Part shown: in pieces, positions 55,273 to 64,000 of the stretch | Numbering within the stretch: position 1 is the stretch's first letter | How the letters are laid out: the number at the start of each line of letters is the position of its first letter | DNA from: Astragalus membranaceus | Lineage: Eukaryota; Streptophyta; Magnoliopsida; Fabales; Fabaceae | DNA: 64,000 nt | Direction of reading: 5' to 3' | NCBI GenBank assembly: GCA_039519185.1 | Contig: CM076849.1 | Location: 81,763,289-81,827,288, forward strand | Made by a program: the position numbers and the translations under genes | The notes under the pieces: generated by a model | The model's database searches: none | What the model saw: only the letters and a program-made list of their open reading frames with translations | Told to the model about the DNA's origin: nothing

Positions 55273-56192
55273 AGAGGGGATCGGAATCAGAAGATAAAAG
55301 AAATTAAAAGAGCAGAAAGTAGAAGTAGGTAGCTATGGCTAGCAACTAAGAAAATAAAAGCTTTAAAATATATTACAGATGATTAGGAGGCAAAGCCTTC
55401 CATGATTGAGATAGTTGAAGAACTATCTATGAGTTACAAGTTTGAAGATTGAAAGAAGAAAGAAGAAGAAGAAGGTTGAAGACTCACAAGTGCTCTGACT
55501 TCTCACTAGACTTAGAGAGAGAGGGAGAGTTCTGAAGTGAGGTGTTGAGGTGAGGTGTTTCTAACAAGAGCCTAGCACCTCTATATATAGATTGAAAGTC
55601 AAATAGTACCTAGTTACTAACCGGTACTGTGCACTTGAGTGACTGGAACTGTAGAGGATCCAATGTTGCTCTGGACAGCTCACTTGATTGAGGATAGTGG
55701 AGCCTTGGATACCATTCTGAGTGGGAGACAAGGGGTCCACAACAAAAGTTCCACTAAGACATGCCTTCAGCTTTATGCATGATGACAAGGATAGTGGGGG
55801 ACAAATGGAATCTTGACAGGGATTCCACTGATTGGAGCATCTTTGACCAAGGTAGTGGGTGATGGCGCCACTAGTGCTTGTCTACATGCTATGATTGCAA
55901 TTCTGGGTATTCCTGCAACAATGAAAACAACAGTATTGCAAGAAATTGTTAGAGGAAAATGAACAGTTTTTCATGTCAGGGAAGACACTACAATCACCAT
56001 GTTCAAGGGTGGTTTCTGAACAGTTTTTCATGTCTATGGAGACACTACAATCACCATGTTCAAGGGTGGTTGTGGAACAGTTTTTCATACCAGAATTGGT
56101 ACTACTATTACCATGATCCAGGGTAGAAGATAAGCAGTTTTTCCCATTTAGAAATGGTACCATTATCATGCTTAAGGATAAGATTGAGGTAA
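55273..56192 (-). promoter_or_regulatory. Unit E 3' region: repeats and promoter
   Basis: Two good and one or two degenerate 57-bp repeats (about 55960-56130), then the conserved intergenic sequence, and a TATA box CTATATATAG at 55581-55590. Compared with unit B a stretch around 36500-36550 is shortened. Shared with the other segment type, as expected if both RNAs use the same promoter and terminal signals. Confidence 0.7.
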
Positions 56193-59100
56193 TCAACTCT
56201 GTCCCTGTAAATATTCACGGGTAAGATAATCAGGAAGAGAATTACTGGAACCTTTAAGATATTCAATATCAAAATCAAATATACTTAAAATTGCTTGCCA
56301 TCTGGCAAAAATTTGTTTAGATGCAAGATTCTTGACATCCTTTTGCAGAATATCTTTTGCAGATTTGCAATCTACACGAACCAGAAATTTTTGATTTAGT
56401 AAATCAGATTGGAATTTTGAAATGGATAAAACAATTGCTAAAACTTCTTTTTTGATTGTGGAATAATTCTGCTGGGCAGGATTCCAATGTTTAGAAGTGA
56501 AAGCAATAACTTGTTCTTTTCCAGAAATCTTTTGCTTTAAAATTCCACCATAACCAATGTCAGATGCATCAGTTTCAACAATTTTAAAGGCTTCTGGGTT
56601 TGGTAGGTAGAGGCAGGGTAGCTCTTTAACCTGGGCTTTGATCTGAATGACAATATTGGTGTGAACATTAGTCCAAGGAGGAGGATCCTTCTTTAGACGA
56701 TCATGGAGGGGTTTGATGAGATTGTTTAGCTGAGGAAAGAAATCTGAGACATAGTTTAGACAACCCAGAAATCTCTGTAATTGAGTTTTGTCAATAATTT
56801 GGTTGGGGAATTTATCAGAGAACTCAATGGCCCTAGTGATAGGAGTGATGGTTCCATGATGAATATTGTGACCAAGAAATCTGATCTTTGTTTGGAACAA
56901 ATTGATTTTTGTTTTAGACACAGCAAGACCATTTTTCTTTATGATAGACATAAAAGTATTGATGTGTCTAACATGTTGATCAAAAGATTGTGAATAAATG
57001 AGCACATCATCTATGTAGACAATGGCAAATTTAGCATAATCATTGAATATGTCATTCATGATTCTTTGAAATTCAGAAGGAGCGTTCTTCAAGCCAAAAG
57101 GCATAACGTTCCATTCAAATTGACCAAAGGGGACAGTAAAAGCAGTTTTATACCTGTCCTCTTCTTTTATCTGGATTTGCCAAAAGCCAGACTTCATATC
57201 AAATTTTGAAAATATTTTTGCGTCATGAAGACGTTTGAGAAGATCTTTCTTGTTTGGAATAGGATACCTAATCCAGGCAAGAGCTTGATTGAGAGGTTTG
57301 TAATTAATCACAAGCCTAGGAGCACCTCTTTCAATTTCTGCATTTTTATTGACATAAAAAGCAGAGCAAGACCAGGCACTTTTACTCTTGCGAATAAGAT
57401 TTTTTTGTAAAAGATCATTAATTTCCTTCTGACAAACAAGAAGAAGATCATGATTCATTTGGATTGGCCTTGCTTTGGTGGGAATTTGCCTTTCATGGAA
57501 ATCCTTTTCATAAGGGAGTTCCACAATATGGTTCTTCCTTTCCCAGAAAGCATTAGGAAGATCAGAACAAATAGTGGACTGTATTTGTTCTAATAGACCT
57601 TTGACTTTGGATTGATTCTCATCTCTGAGAAGTTGCTGATCAATATTCTTAAAAGAAATTTCATCTTTCAGAAAATTGATTTGTTTTTCTTTGAAAGAAA
57701 TTGGGTTTAAGTTTTTAACAAAAGTTTTTCTTAGAAACTTAAAAATGATTGGTTGCCCCAAATGCTGGGTTATAATACCTTCTTCAGTAATTTGAAAAGG
57801 AAAAAGTGATCTTATAAACGGAGTTCCTAAAATCACTTGGTTTTTCAAATCTTTAACAAGAAGAAAAGAGGTATTAATTTTGAAATTGTTGTTCTCAATG
57901 ATAGCTGAGGACAACTTGTAATTGATTTTTAGTTTGGAACCATTTGCAGCACTAAGCTGTTCAGAGGTCTTTTCAAAGTATTTGGTTGGAATAAGACCTT
58001 CTAAAATACAATTCGAATCTGCGCCTGTGTCAAATAAGGCCACAGTTTCAAGGACAAAATCATTGATAATAATTTTGATGTTTATGTAAAACTTTTGTAT
58101 TTTTACATAATTGATGAGACCAACAAAATCTTCAGCATCTCTATCAGAATCAGGGACACTAGAAGAGGAACTGGAATTGGCCTCGTAATTATTCCAATGG
58201 TCAATAATGGATTGGTGTTTAGCCTGGTTTTCTTTCAGTTTATTGACCTCAACTTTCAGGTTGTTGATTTCATACTGAAGATCTTGGATGGTAACAGGCT
58301 TGATGCTAGTTTTTTCTAATCTTTTGAAAGTCTCTTTGAGGTTATACTTATTGGTAACCAAAGGACTTTTGGGAGGTTTTGTTTCAAGAGAGGTCCTGAG
58401 TTTATCAAGATATTTTCCCCTTTCCTGAGGGTCAGGGATGGCATTTATGGCCTCAAGGAGAAGATCTTGTTCTTTGGTAAGGACATTGATATTGCTGGAG
58501 GAATCGGATTCAGCACAATCATCATCCTGGATTTGATTCAAGTTTTCAGAAGGCTGGTCAGAGGATTCTTCTGAAGATTGGGCTAATAAACCATTAATCT
58601 TGTTTTCAATATCTGAACCAAGATTAAGAGCTTTAAGTTGATTAGCAACCCTGCAATTTCTGCTTATATGGCCAGGTTTTCCACATTTGAAGCAGACAAT
58701 GGGTTTTCTATCATTATTTTCATAATGATTTTTGGTTTGGCCAGCATTTCTAGGTCCTGGTTTCCTAGGTCCTGGTTTCCTATCTCTGTAATAATCAGGT
58801 CTAGGTAAAGTGCTGATAGGTTTGGGTTTGGTTTTGGTCTTTTTGGCACAAGGAAGACCAAATTGCTCACAGAAGGTTCCTAAATCTTTACGATTTTGAG
58901 CCTTCTCTTTGGCTAATTGTTGCTGAATTTTGTCATCTTGACAGATTTTTAAAGCAACACGTTGGATGATGGCAATAAGCTGACCATAACTTAATTCCTG
59001 ATAGGGAATATTTCCATTAGGGTCTTGATTGCGGAGTTTATCCCTAACCTTATCACCTAAAGATTTGGGAAGACCTGCAAGGAATTTCTCCTTCCAGAAA

Positions 59101-60551
59101 GCTTGTTGGCTATCTTCTCTGGTATAGACTCTTGTAAGGAAAGTGTCTTTATACCATCTAAAGTCACCAAGGGTTTTGCACCTGAGATTGGATAACAATT
59201 CAGCAGATCTATCCTTAATTAAGGAGGAATCTCCTATGAAGTGTTGGGCTATGGTGAAGATTAGAGTGCTGACAGCATCAGGGATCTGAATCCCATTCTC
59301 AAGAATGGGTTCACCACTAGATTCCCTTTTGACAGCATTAATGATGGAAAACTTTTCTCCATCACTAAGGTAATTGTCCCACCAACCTTTGAGTTGACCA
59401 CAGAACCCTGCAATGAGGATTTCTACAATCATTTCCTCTGGACAGTTGTTGGAGGTTTCATAAGCAGTGGCTACCATAGTCATGTTTTGAAGGATTTTGG
59501 TAATACCATACTCATTTTCTCCATCAATGTTCCATTCATAGACATTGTTGGCGCTAAAGCTTTTGAAATTGGTTTCCTTTTCTTCTAAAAGAAGATCAGG
59601 AGCAGTGGCTCTAGGGTAGTAGAGTTTGGTTTCCCTTCGCCATTGGTTCTTGGGGTTGTAAATGATTGGGTTAAGCTGGACCTTAGAGGGGTTCTCTTCT
59701 GAACATTCAGAAGAAGCTTCTTCCATCATATGGATTCCCTTTTGGGGAGTTTGGGGAGAAGGTGTATCAGGGATAGTTACTTTGAGGAGAGCTATGTGCT
59801 CTTTGACTTTGTCAAGAAGCTCACCTTGAACTTCAATAGTTTCTTCTTTGACTTTTGAACTTCTTAGCTGGGAAGCTTTAAAGTTTTTAGATACCCTATA
59901 AGGTTTGAATAAGGGTTTTTCAATTTTGGTAGAAGAAGATGACTCTGGTTTGGAGGAGGCATCAAGGTTTCTACTGAATTTGGAATCTCCTAAGGCTTGG
60001 AGATACTTATTTGTGTAATTGGATTGTTCCATGAGATCTTTAATATCTCTGGCTGTTATGGGACTATCATCAGTCCTTGTTTTGAAGGGGGCTGCCATGG
60101 CAGGAGTGGATTGGCTATTGAGGGAAAAAGCACCTTTAGGTGGTAATTCCGATTGGATCATATGACCATCTTTTAGATGCCATATGGTGAAAACATCCAG
60201 GGGTTTCCTTCCAATTAATTCATCTTGGAAGGGATAATTGATATTCTTCTTGATGGTGTAAGCATGAAACCAATCAAAGAAAGGAATATTAAATTTGATT
60301 TTTTCAAGAAATTTATAGTACCTTTTCCAAATGGATTTCCTATTTATTCCTTGATAATTTTTGAAGAACCAGTCTCTCTGAAGAGACCACTCTTGAGAGT
60401 AAAAATCCTTTTTGAGGGAGATTTTATCAATTGTAAAAGATTGATGTTTGCAAAAATCTTGATTGAAAGATTGATTAAGATCTTTATCAAGATCTTGATT
60501 GATATTTTCTGGAATTAAAGGCATGCTTGAAGGCGTAAGAGTAAAAGACAT
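56193..60551 (-). CDS. Caulimovirid polyprotein: coat protein, protease, reverse transcriptase, RNase H
   Basis: It makes the virion protein and the enzymes that copy pregenomic RNA into DNA. The frame is open from a GTG at 60611 (1472 codons); the first ATG is at 60551. Positions are counted from the GTG. A module at 70-130 (EWSLQRDWFFKNYQG, INYPFQDE) also occurs in ORF2 of the other segment. The coat region is at about 357-600 (GFCGQLKGWWDNYL), with the knuckle CFKCGKPGHISRNC near 640. The protease active site ALFDTGADSN is near 857. Reverse transcriptase follows, with MPFGLKNAPSEFQR near 1169 and YIDDVLIYS near 1197. RNase H starts near 1345 (VETDASDIGYGG) and ends in YLTREYLQGQ. No stop or frameshift is seen. 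An out-of-frame ATGGGTGAGG precedes it. Confidence 0.95.
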   Translation of the reverse strand: MSFTLTPSSMPLIPENINQDLDKDLNQSFNQDFCKHQSFTIDKISLKKDFYSQEWSLQRDWFFKNYQGINRKSIWKRYYKFLEKIKFNIPFFDWFHAYTIKKNINYPFQDELIGRKPLDVFTIWHLKDGHMIQSELPPKGAFSLNSQSTPAMAAPFKTRTDDSPITARDIKDLMEQSNYTNKYLQALGDSKFSRNLDASSKPESSSSTKIEKPLFKPYRVSKNFKASQLRSSKVKEETIEVQGELLDKVKEHIALLKVTIPDTPSPQTPQKGIHMMEEASSECSEENPSKVQLNPIIYNPKNQWRRETKLYYPRATAPDLLLEEKETNFKSFSANNVYEWNIDGENEYGITKILQNMTMVATAYETSNNCPEEMIVEILIAGFCGQLKGWWDNYLSDGEKFSIINAVKRESSGEPILENGIQIPDAVSTLIFTIAQHFIGDSSLIKDRSAELLSNLRCKTLGDFRWYKDTFLTRVYTREDSQQAFWKEKFLAGLPKSLGDKVRDKLRNQDPNGNIPYQELSYGQLIAIIQRVALKICQDDKIQQQLAKEKAQNRKDLGTFCEQFGLPCAKKTKTKPKPISTLPRPDYYRDRKPGPRKPGPRNAGQTKNHYENNDRKPIVCFKCGKPGHISRNCRVANQLKALNLGSDIENKINGLLAQSSEESSDQPSENLNQIQDDDCAESDSSSNINVLTKEQDLLLEAINAIPDPQERGKYLDKLRTSLETKPPKSPLVTNKYNLKETFKRLEKTSIKPVTIQDLQYEINNLKVEVNKLKENQAKHQSIIDHWNNYEANSSSSSSVPDSDRDAEDFVGLINYVKIQKFYINIKIIINDFVLETVALFDTGADSNCILEGLIPTKYFEKTSEQLSAANGSKLKINYKLSSAIIENNNFKINTSFLLVKDLKNQVILGTPFIRSLFPFQITEEGIITQHLGQPIIFKFLRKTFVKNLNPISFKEKQINFLKDEISFKNIDQQLLRDENQSKVKGLLEQIQSTICSDLPNAFWERKNHIVELPYEKDFHERQIPTKARPIQMNHDLLLVCQKEINDLLQKNLIRKSKSAWSCSAFYVNKNAEIERGAPRLVINYKPLNQALAWIRYPIPNKKDLLKRLHDAKIFSKFDMKSGFWQIQIKEEDRYKTAFTVPFGQFEWNVMPFGLKNAPSEFQRIMNDIFNDYAKFAIVYIDDVLIYSQSFDQHVRHINTFMSIIKKNGLAVSKTKINLFQTKIRFLGHNIHHGTITPITRAIEFSDKFPNQIIDKTQLQRFLGCLNYVSDFFPQLNNLIKPLHDRLKKDPPPWTNVHTNIVIQIKAQVKELPCLYLPNPEAFKIVETDASDIGYGGILKQKISGKEQVIAFTSKHWNPAQQNYSTIKKEVLAIVLSISKFQSDLLNQKFLVRVDCKSAKDILQKDVKNLASKQIFARWQAILSIFDFDIEYLKGSSNSLPDYLTREYLQGQS

Positions 60552-60611
60552 GAAGAGGGAGTGAGGAAGACAAAAAAGCGTTTGTTTTAAGAAATTGTGA
60601 ATATTCCTCAC

Positions 60612-61813
60612 CCATAAGTATCACAGCCTTCACTTGGTTTTACCAGAAATATAAATATTAACATATGAACTAACAACTACTTTCTGAGGCATGCTCTGGG
60701 ATTAACCTTGTTATGTTCTAGGAACAAAATATTGTCAACGTGCTGGATATTAAAACTTGGATAAAATAATTATTTTCTGTATTTATACTTCAGAGTGTGA
60801 TCCAAGTATTACTCAAGTCAAAATACTAAGTAAGCACTGAAATACATCTAGAAGATTAAACCAATAAATATATAATACATATTCCTTTTGTTTGATGATC
60901 AAAATGAAACGATTTTCTAGAAAAAGACTTCCTCAATAAACCCAAGTAAATCATGAGTAACCCTATTCCATAACTAGTCAAAATGGCCGGCTCGTCTTAC
61001 TCCCTCTGCGAGACTATGGCACTCGTTATGACTCCCCACATCTATGGAGGTATTACAACATTGCTGCTAAAATACTTGTTTTAAAGAATGTTATACGTCA
61101 AAGGGTTTTTCTTTGAAAAAGGTTTTAAAAAGATTTATGATCATCAACCAAATTTTTGGAGGAACAATATCATACAGGGAATTGGTTCTAAGTAGATATA
61201 TAGCAGGATACAGAAGAGTTATTGACTTAAGAACACAAAGATAAATATCTGCAAAATATAAACATAGATAAATAATGTTTTCATTCAATAACCTTAATAG
61301 GTTTATATATAGTTATAAAAAAGTAGACTAATTGTTTATGGGATTACGCAGGTAACTGATATTGCTTGCAACAAGCTCACAGAGAAGCCTTTGTAAAAAC
61401 ACCTTTGAAATACATGACATAAACTCAGAGTACGTGGCGTTGTTGATCACAAGTCAGAGATTCATTCCTGGGAATTCTCACAAGATAGAATAGGAGGTAG
61501 AACCATCCATGTACTATCCATATAAGAACATTCTCAAGAACTATCTGGCACACGAAGTCCAGGCCTCTAGTGAGTGCTTTCCAGCCTTTATACTTGAGAT
61601 ATGAAATAATTTCTCAGGCCTTAGTAGAGAACTACTAAAGAGCCATAGACAAGAAGTACACTTATAGTATAACATTTAAGAAAATATAATTTTAGAGTTA
61701 ATATCCATACCTGGCACATATGAGTCATGAACAAATCAAGAGCAACATCATAGCATACCCAGATAAGTAACCAACAGTTCAAAGTTAATATCTACATTCC
61801 TACTTCCACCATC
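60612..61813 (-). promoter_or_regulatory. Unit E leader
   Basis: About 1.2 kb, collinear and nearly identical with the leaders of units B and D, including the conserved GGCCGGCTCG block near 60987. The match continues to the ATGGGTGAGGAA that starts the movement protein in the other segment, then ends. Confidence 0.75.
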
Positions 61814-61827
61814 TGGCTCTGATACCA
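61814..61827 (-). other. Primer-binding site, unit E
   Basis: Minus strand TGGTATCAGAGCCA between units E and F. Confidence 0.9.
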
Positions 61828-62094
61828 AGAGGGGATCGAAATCAGAAGATAAAAGAAATTAAAAGAGCAGAAAGTAGAAGTAGGTAGCTATGGCTAGCAA
61901 CTAAGAAAATAAAAGCTTTAAAATATATTACAGAAGATTAGGAGGCAAAGCCTTCCATGATTGAGATAGTTGAAGAACTATCTATGAGTTACAGAGTACA
62001 AGTTTGAAGATTGAAAGAAGAAGGAAGAAGAAGAAGATTGAAGACTCACAAGTGCTCTGACTTCTCACTAGACTTAGAGAGAGAGAGAGAAGCC

Positions 62095-62340
62095 AACAGT
62101 TAATATCTGGTGGAAGTATGTCATCTTGGGAATTTTAGAGTTAATATCTACATTTATCTTCAGATAAATATAATTTTAGAGCACTCACTCTAGCTATGGC
62201 TAGCAACTAAAAGAGCAGAAAGTAGGAATGTAGCTATGGCACTCACTCTAGCTATGGTATCAGTAGGAATGTAGCTATGGCTAGCAACTAAGAAAATAAA
62301 AGCTTTAAAATTAATTACAGATGATTAGGAGGCAAAGCCT
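62095..62340. other. Scrambled insertion in the promoter region of unit F
   Basis: Compared with unit E, about 250 bp are inserted between two copies of the GAGAGAGAGAG start region. They consist of short reused pieces: CAACAGTTAATATCT, GGTGGAAGTA, AATTTTAGAGTTAATATC, CTAGCTATGGCTAGCAACTA (twice in part), AAGAGCAGAAAGTAG and TAGGAATGTAGCTATGG (twice). Confidence 0.85.
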
Positions 62341-63062
62341 TAGAGAGAGAGAGAGAGTTCTGAAGTGAGGTGTTGAGGTGAGGTGTTTCTAACAAGAGCC
62401 TAGCACCTCTATATATAGATTGGAAGACAAATAGTACCTAGTTACTAACCGGTACTGTGCACTTGAGTGACTTGAACTGTACACTTGCGCAACCTGCACT
62501 GTGCACTTGGTTGACTGGAACTGTAGAGGATCCAATGTTGCTCTGGACAGCTCACCTGATTGAAGATAGTGGAGCCTTGGATACCATTCTGAGTGGGAGA
62601 CAAGGGGTCCACAACAAAAGTTCCACTGAGATATGCCTTCAGCTTTATGCATGATGACAAGGATAGTGGGGGACAAGTGGAATCATGACAGGGATTCCAC
62701 TGATGGAGCATCTTTGACCAAGATAGTGGGTGATGACGCCACTAATGCTTGTCTTCAAGCTATGATTGTAATTCTGAATATTCCTGCAACAATGAAAACA
62801 ACAGTATTGCAAGAAATTGTTAGAGGAGAATGAACAGTTTTTCATGTCAGGGAAGACACTACAATCACCATGTTCAAGGGTGGTTTCTGAACAGTTTTTC
62901 ATGTCTATGGAGACACTACAATCACCATGTTCAAGGGTGGTTGTGGAACAGTTTTTCATACCAGAATTGGTACTACTATTACCATGATCCAGGGTAGAAG
63001 ATAAGCAGTTTTTCCCATTAGAAATGGTACCATTATCATGCTTAAGGATAAGATTGAGGTAA

Positions 63063-64000
63063 TCAACTCTGTCCCTGTAAATATTCACGAGTAAGATAAT
63101 CAGGAAGAGAATTACTGGAACCTTTAAGATATTCAATATCAAAATCAAATATACTTAAAATTGCCTGCCATCTGGCAAAAATTTGTTTAGATGCAAGATT
63201 CTTGACATCCTTTTGCAGAATATCTTTTGCAGACTTGCAATCTACACGAACCAGAAATTTTTGATTTAGTAAATCTGATTGGAATTTTGAAATAGATAAG
63301 ACAATTGCCAAAACTTCTTTTTTGATTGTGGAATAATTCTGCTGGGCAGGATTCCAATGTTTAGAAGTGAAAGCAATAACTTGTTCTTTTCCAGAAATCT
63401 TTTGCTTTAAAATTCCTCCATAACCAATGTCAGATGCATCAGTTTCAACAATTTTAAAGGCTTCTGGGTTAGGTAGGTAGAGGCAGGGTAGCTCTTTAAC
63501 CTGGGCTTTGATTTGAATGACAATATTGGTATGAACATTAGTCCAAGGAGGAGGATCCTTCTTTAGACGATCATGGAGGGGTTTGATGAGATTGTTTAGC
63601 TGAGGAAAGAAATCTGAGACATAGTTTAGACAACCCAGAAATCTCTGTAATTGAGTTTTGTCAATAATTTGATTGGGAAATTTATCAGAGAACTCAATGG
63701 CCCTAGTGATAGGAGTAATGGTTCCATGATGAATATTGTGACCAAGAAATCTGATCTTTGTTTGGAACAAATTGATTTTTGTTTTAGACACAGCAAGACC
63801 ATTTTTCTTTATGATAGACATAAAAGTATTGATATGTCTAACATGTTGATCAAAAGATTGTGAATAAATAAGCACATCATCTATGTAGACAATGGCAAAT
63901 TTAGCATAATCATTGAATATGTCATTCATGATTCTTTGAAATTCAGAAGGAGCGTTCTTCAAGCCAAAAGGCATAACGTTCCATTCAAATTGACCAAAGG
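63063..64000 (-). CDS. Caulimovirid polyprotein, unit F, C-terminal part (partial)
   Basis: The frame enters from the window edge within PFGQFEWNVMPFGLKN of the reverse transcriptase. It continues through YIDDVLIYS, the connection region and RNase H (VETDASDIGYGG) to the same stop as in unit E. Residues agree with unit E throughout the visible 312 codons, with mostly synonymous base changes. No break is seen in the visible part; the coat protein and protease regions are outside the window. Confidence 0.92.
   Translation of the reverse strand, partial: FGQFEWNVMPFGLKNAPSEFQRIMNDIFNDYAKFAIVYIDDVLIYSQSFDQHVRHINTFMSIIKKNGLAVSKTKINLFQTKIRFLGHNIHHGTITPITRAIEFSDKFPNQIIDKTQLQRFLGCLNYVSDFFPQLNNLIKPLHDRLKKDPPPWTNVHTNIVIQIKAQVKELPCLYLPNPEAFKIVETDASDIGYGGILKQKISGKEQVIAFTSKHWNPAQQNYSTIKKEVLAIVLSISKFQSDLLNQKFLVRVDCKSAKDILQKDVKNLASKQIFARWQAILSIFDFDIEYLKGSSNSLPDYLTREYLQGQS

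Larger units (their letters stand above)
55273..61827 (-). mobile_element. Endogenous pararetrovirus unit E (polymerase segment, full length)
   Basis: A complete 6.56-kb segment from the primer site at 61814-61827 to the unit D boundary. Its leader (61813-60612) and 3' region (56192-55273) are nearly the same as in the movement-protein segments. The coding region is different: one long coat protein / protease / reverse transcriptase / RNase H frame and no movement protein. Leader variants (TCTAGAAAAAGACTTCC, GGTTTTAAAAAGATT) match type 2 units B and D. Confidence 0.95.
61828..64000 (-). mobile_element. Endogenous pararetrovirus unit F (polymerase segment, continues beyond the window)
   Basis: Head-to-tail copy of the polymerase segment, entered from its 3' end: 3' terminal sequence, a rearranged stretch (about 62095-62340), promoter with TATA near 62408-62419, repeats (about 62830-62995), and the end of the polymerase gene. 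The 5' part lies outside the window. Confidence 0.92.

Overview
This is plant nuclear DNA, most likely from a eudicot. I see no single-copy host gene. Almost everything is transposable element or endogenous pararetrovirus (Caulimoviridae-type, reverse-transcribing DNA virus). The evidence is Ty1/copia, Ty3/gypsy-Tat, L1, hAT, CACTA, MULE and Harbinger-like elements, GT-AG introns, and an array of caulimovirid genomes with tRNA-Met-type primer sites. The species cannot be named from the sequence.

Left part (1-19249): a truncated Ty1/copia element on the minus strand (about 75-2847), a decayed L1 reverse-transcriptase fragment (4068-5325), and a complete but decayed Ty3/gypsy Tat element with no integrase (5934-11112, TSD GTTTC). 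A MULE-type element follows (11493-12343, 9-bp TSD). Next is a non-autonomous CACTA element (12980-15871, TSD AAT) that carries a second MULE (13717-14717, 9-bp TSD). A Harbinger-like element (16123-17055, TSD TAA) and a possible copia LTR/PBS remnant close this part.

Middle (18395-32100): a hAT transposase gene on the minus strand is split, apparently inside an intron, by a 12.26-kb CACTA element (19250-31511, TSD AAT/AAT, TIR CACTAGTGCA). The CACTA element carries an uninterrupted TNP2-type transposase (1061 aa). It also carries a ten-exon second gene whose frame stays open through every GT-AG junction (633 aa). That gene joins a Transposase_24 (TNPA-like) region to a Ulp1-type cysteine protease. 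The element also contains what looks like the last exon of a serine carboxypeptidase-like host gene and a higher-order minisatellite inside an intron.

Right part (32101-64000): six consecutive endogenous pararetrovirus units, A to F, each bounded at or near the primer-binding site TGGTATCAGAGCC. There are two kinds of unit, about 6.35 and 6.55 kb. Units A-D encode a 30K-type movement protein and, overlapping it, a 974-982 aa zinc-knuckle protein. Units E and F encode a 1450-1470 aa coat protein / protease / reverse transcriptase / RNase H polyprotein and no movement protein. Both kinds share a leader of about 1.2 kb and a 3' promoter/repeat region of about 1 kb, as expected for the two segments of a bipartite genome. 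Unit C is inverted, which gives one head-to-head and one tail-to-tail junction. The two segments also carry diverged copies of the same protein modules, which suggests how a one-piece genome became two.
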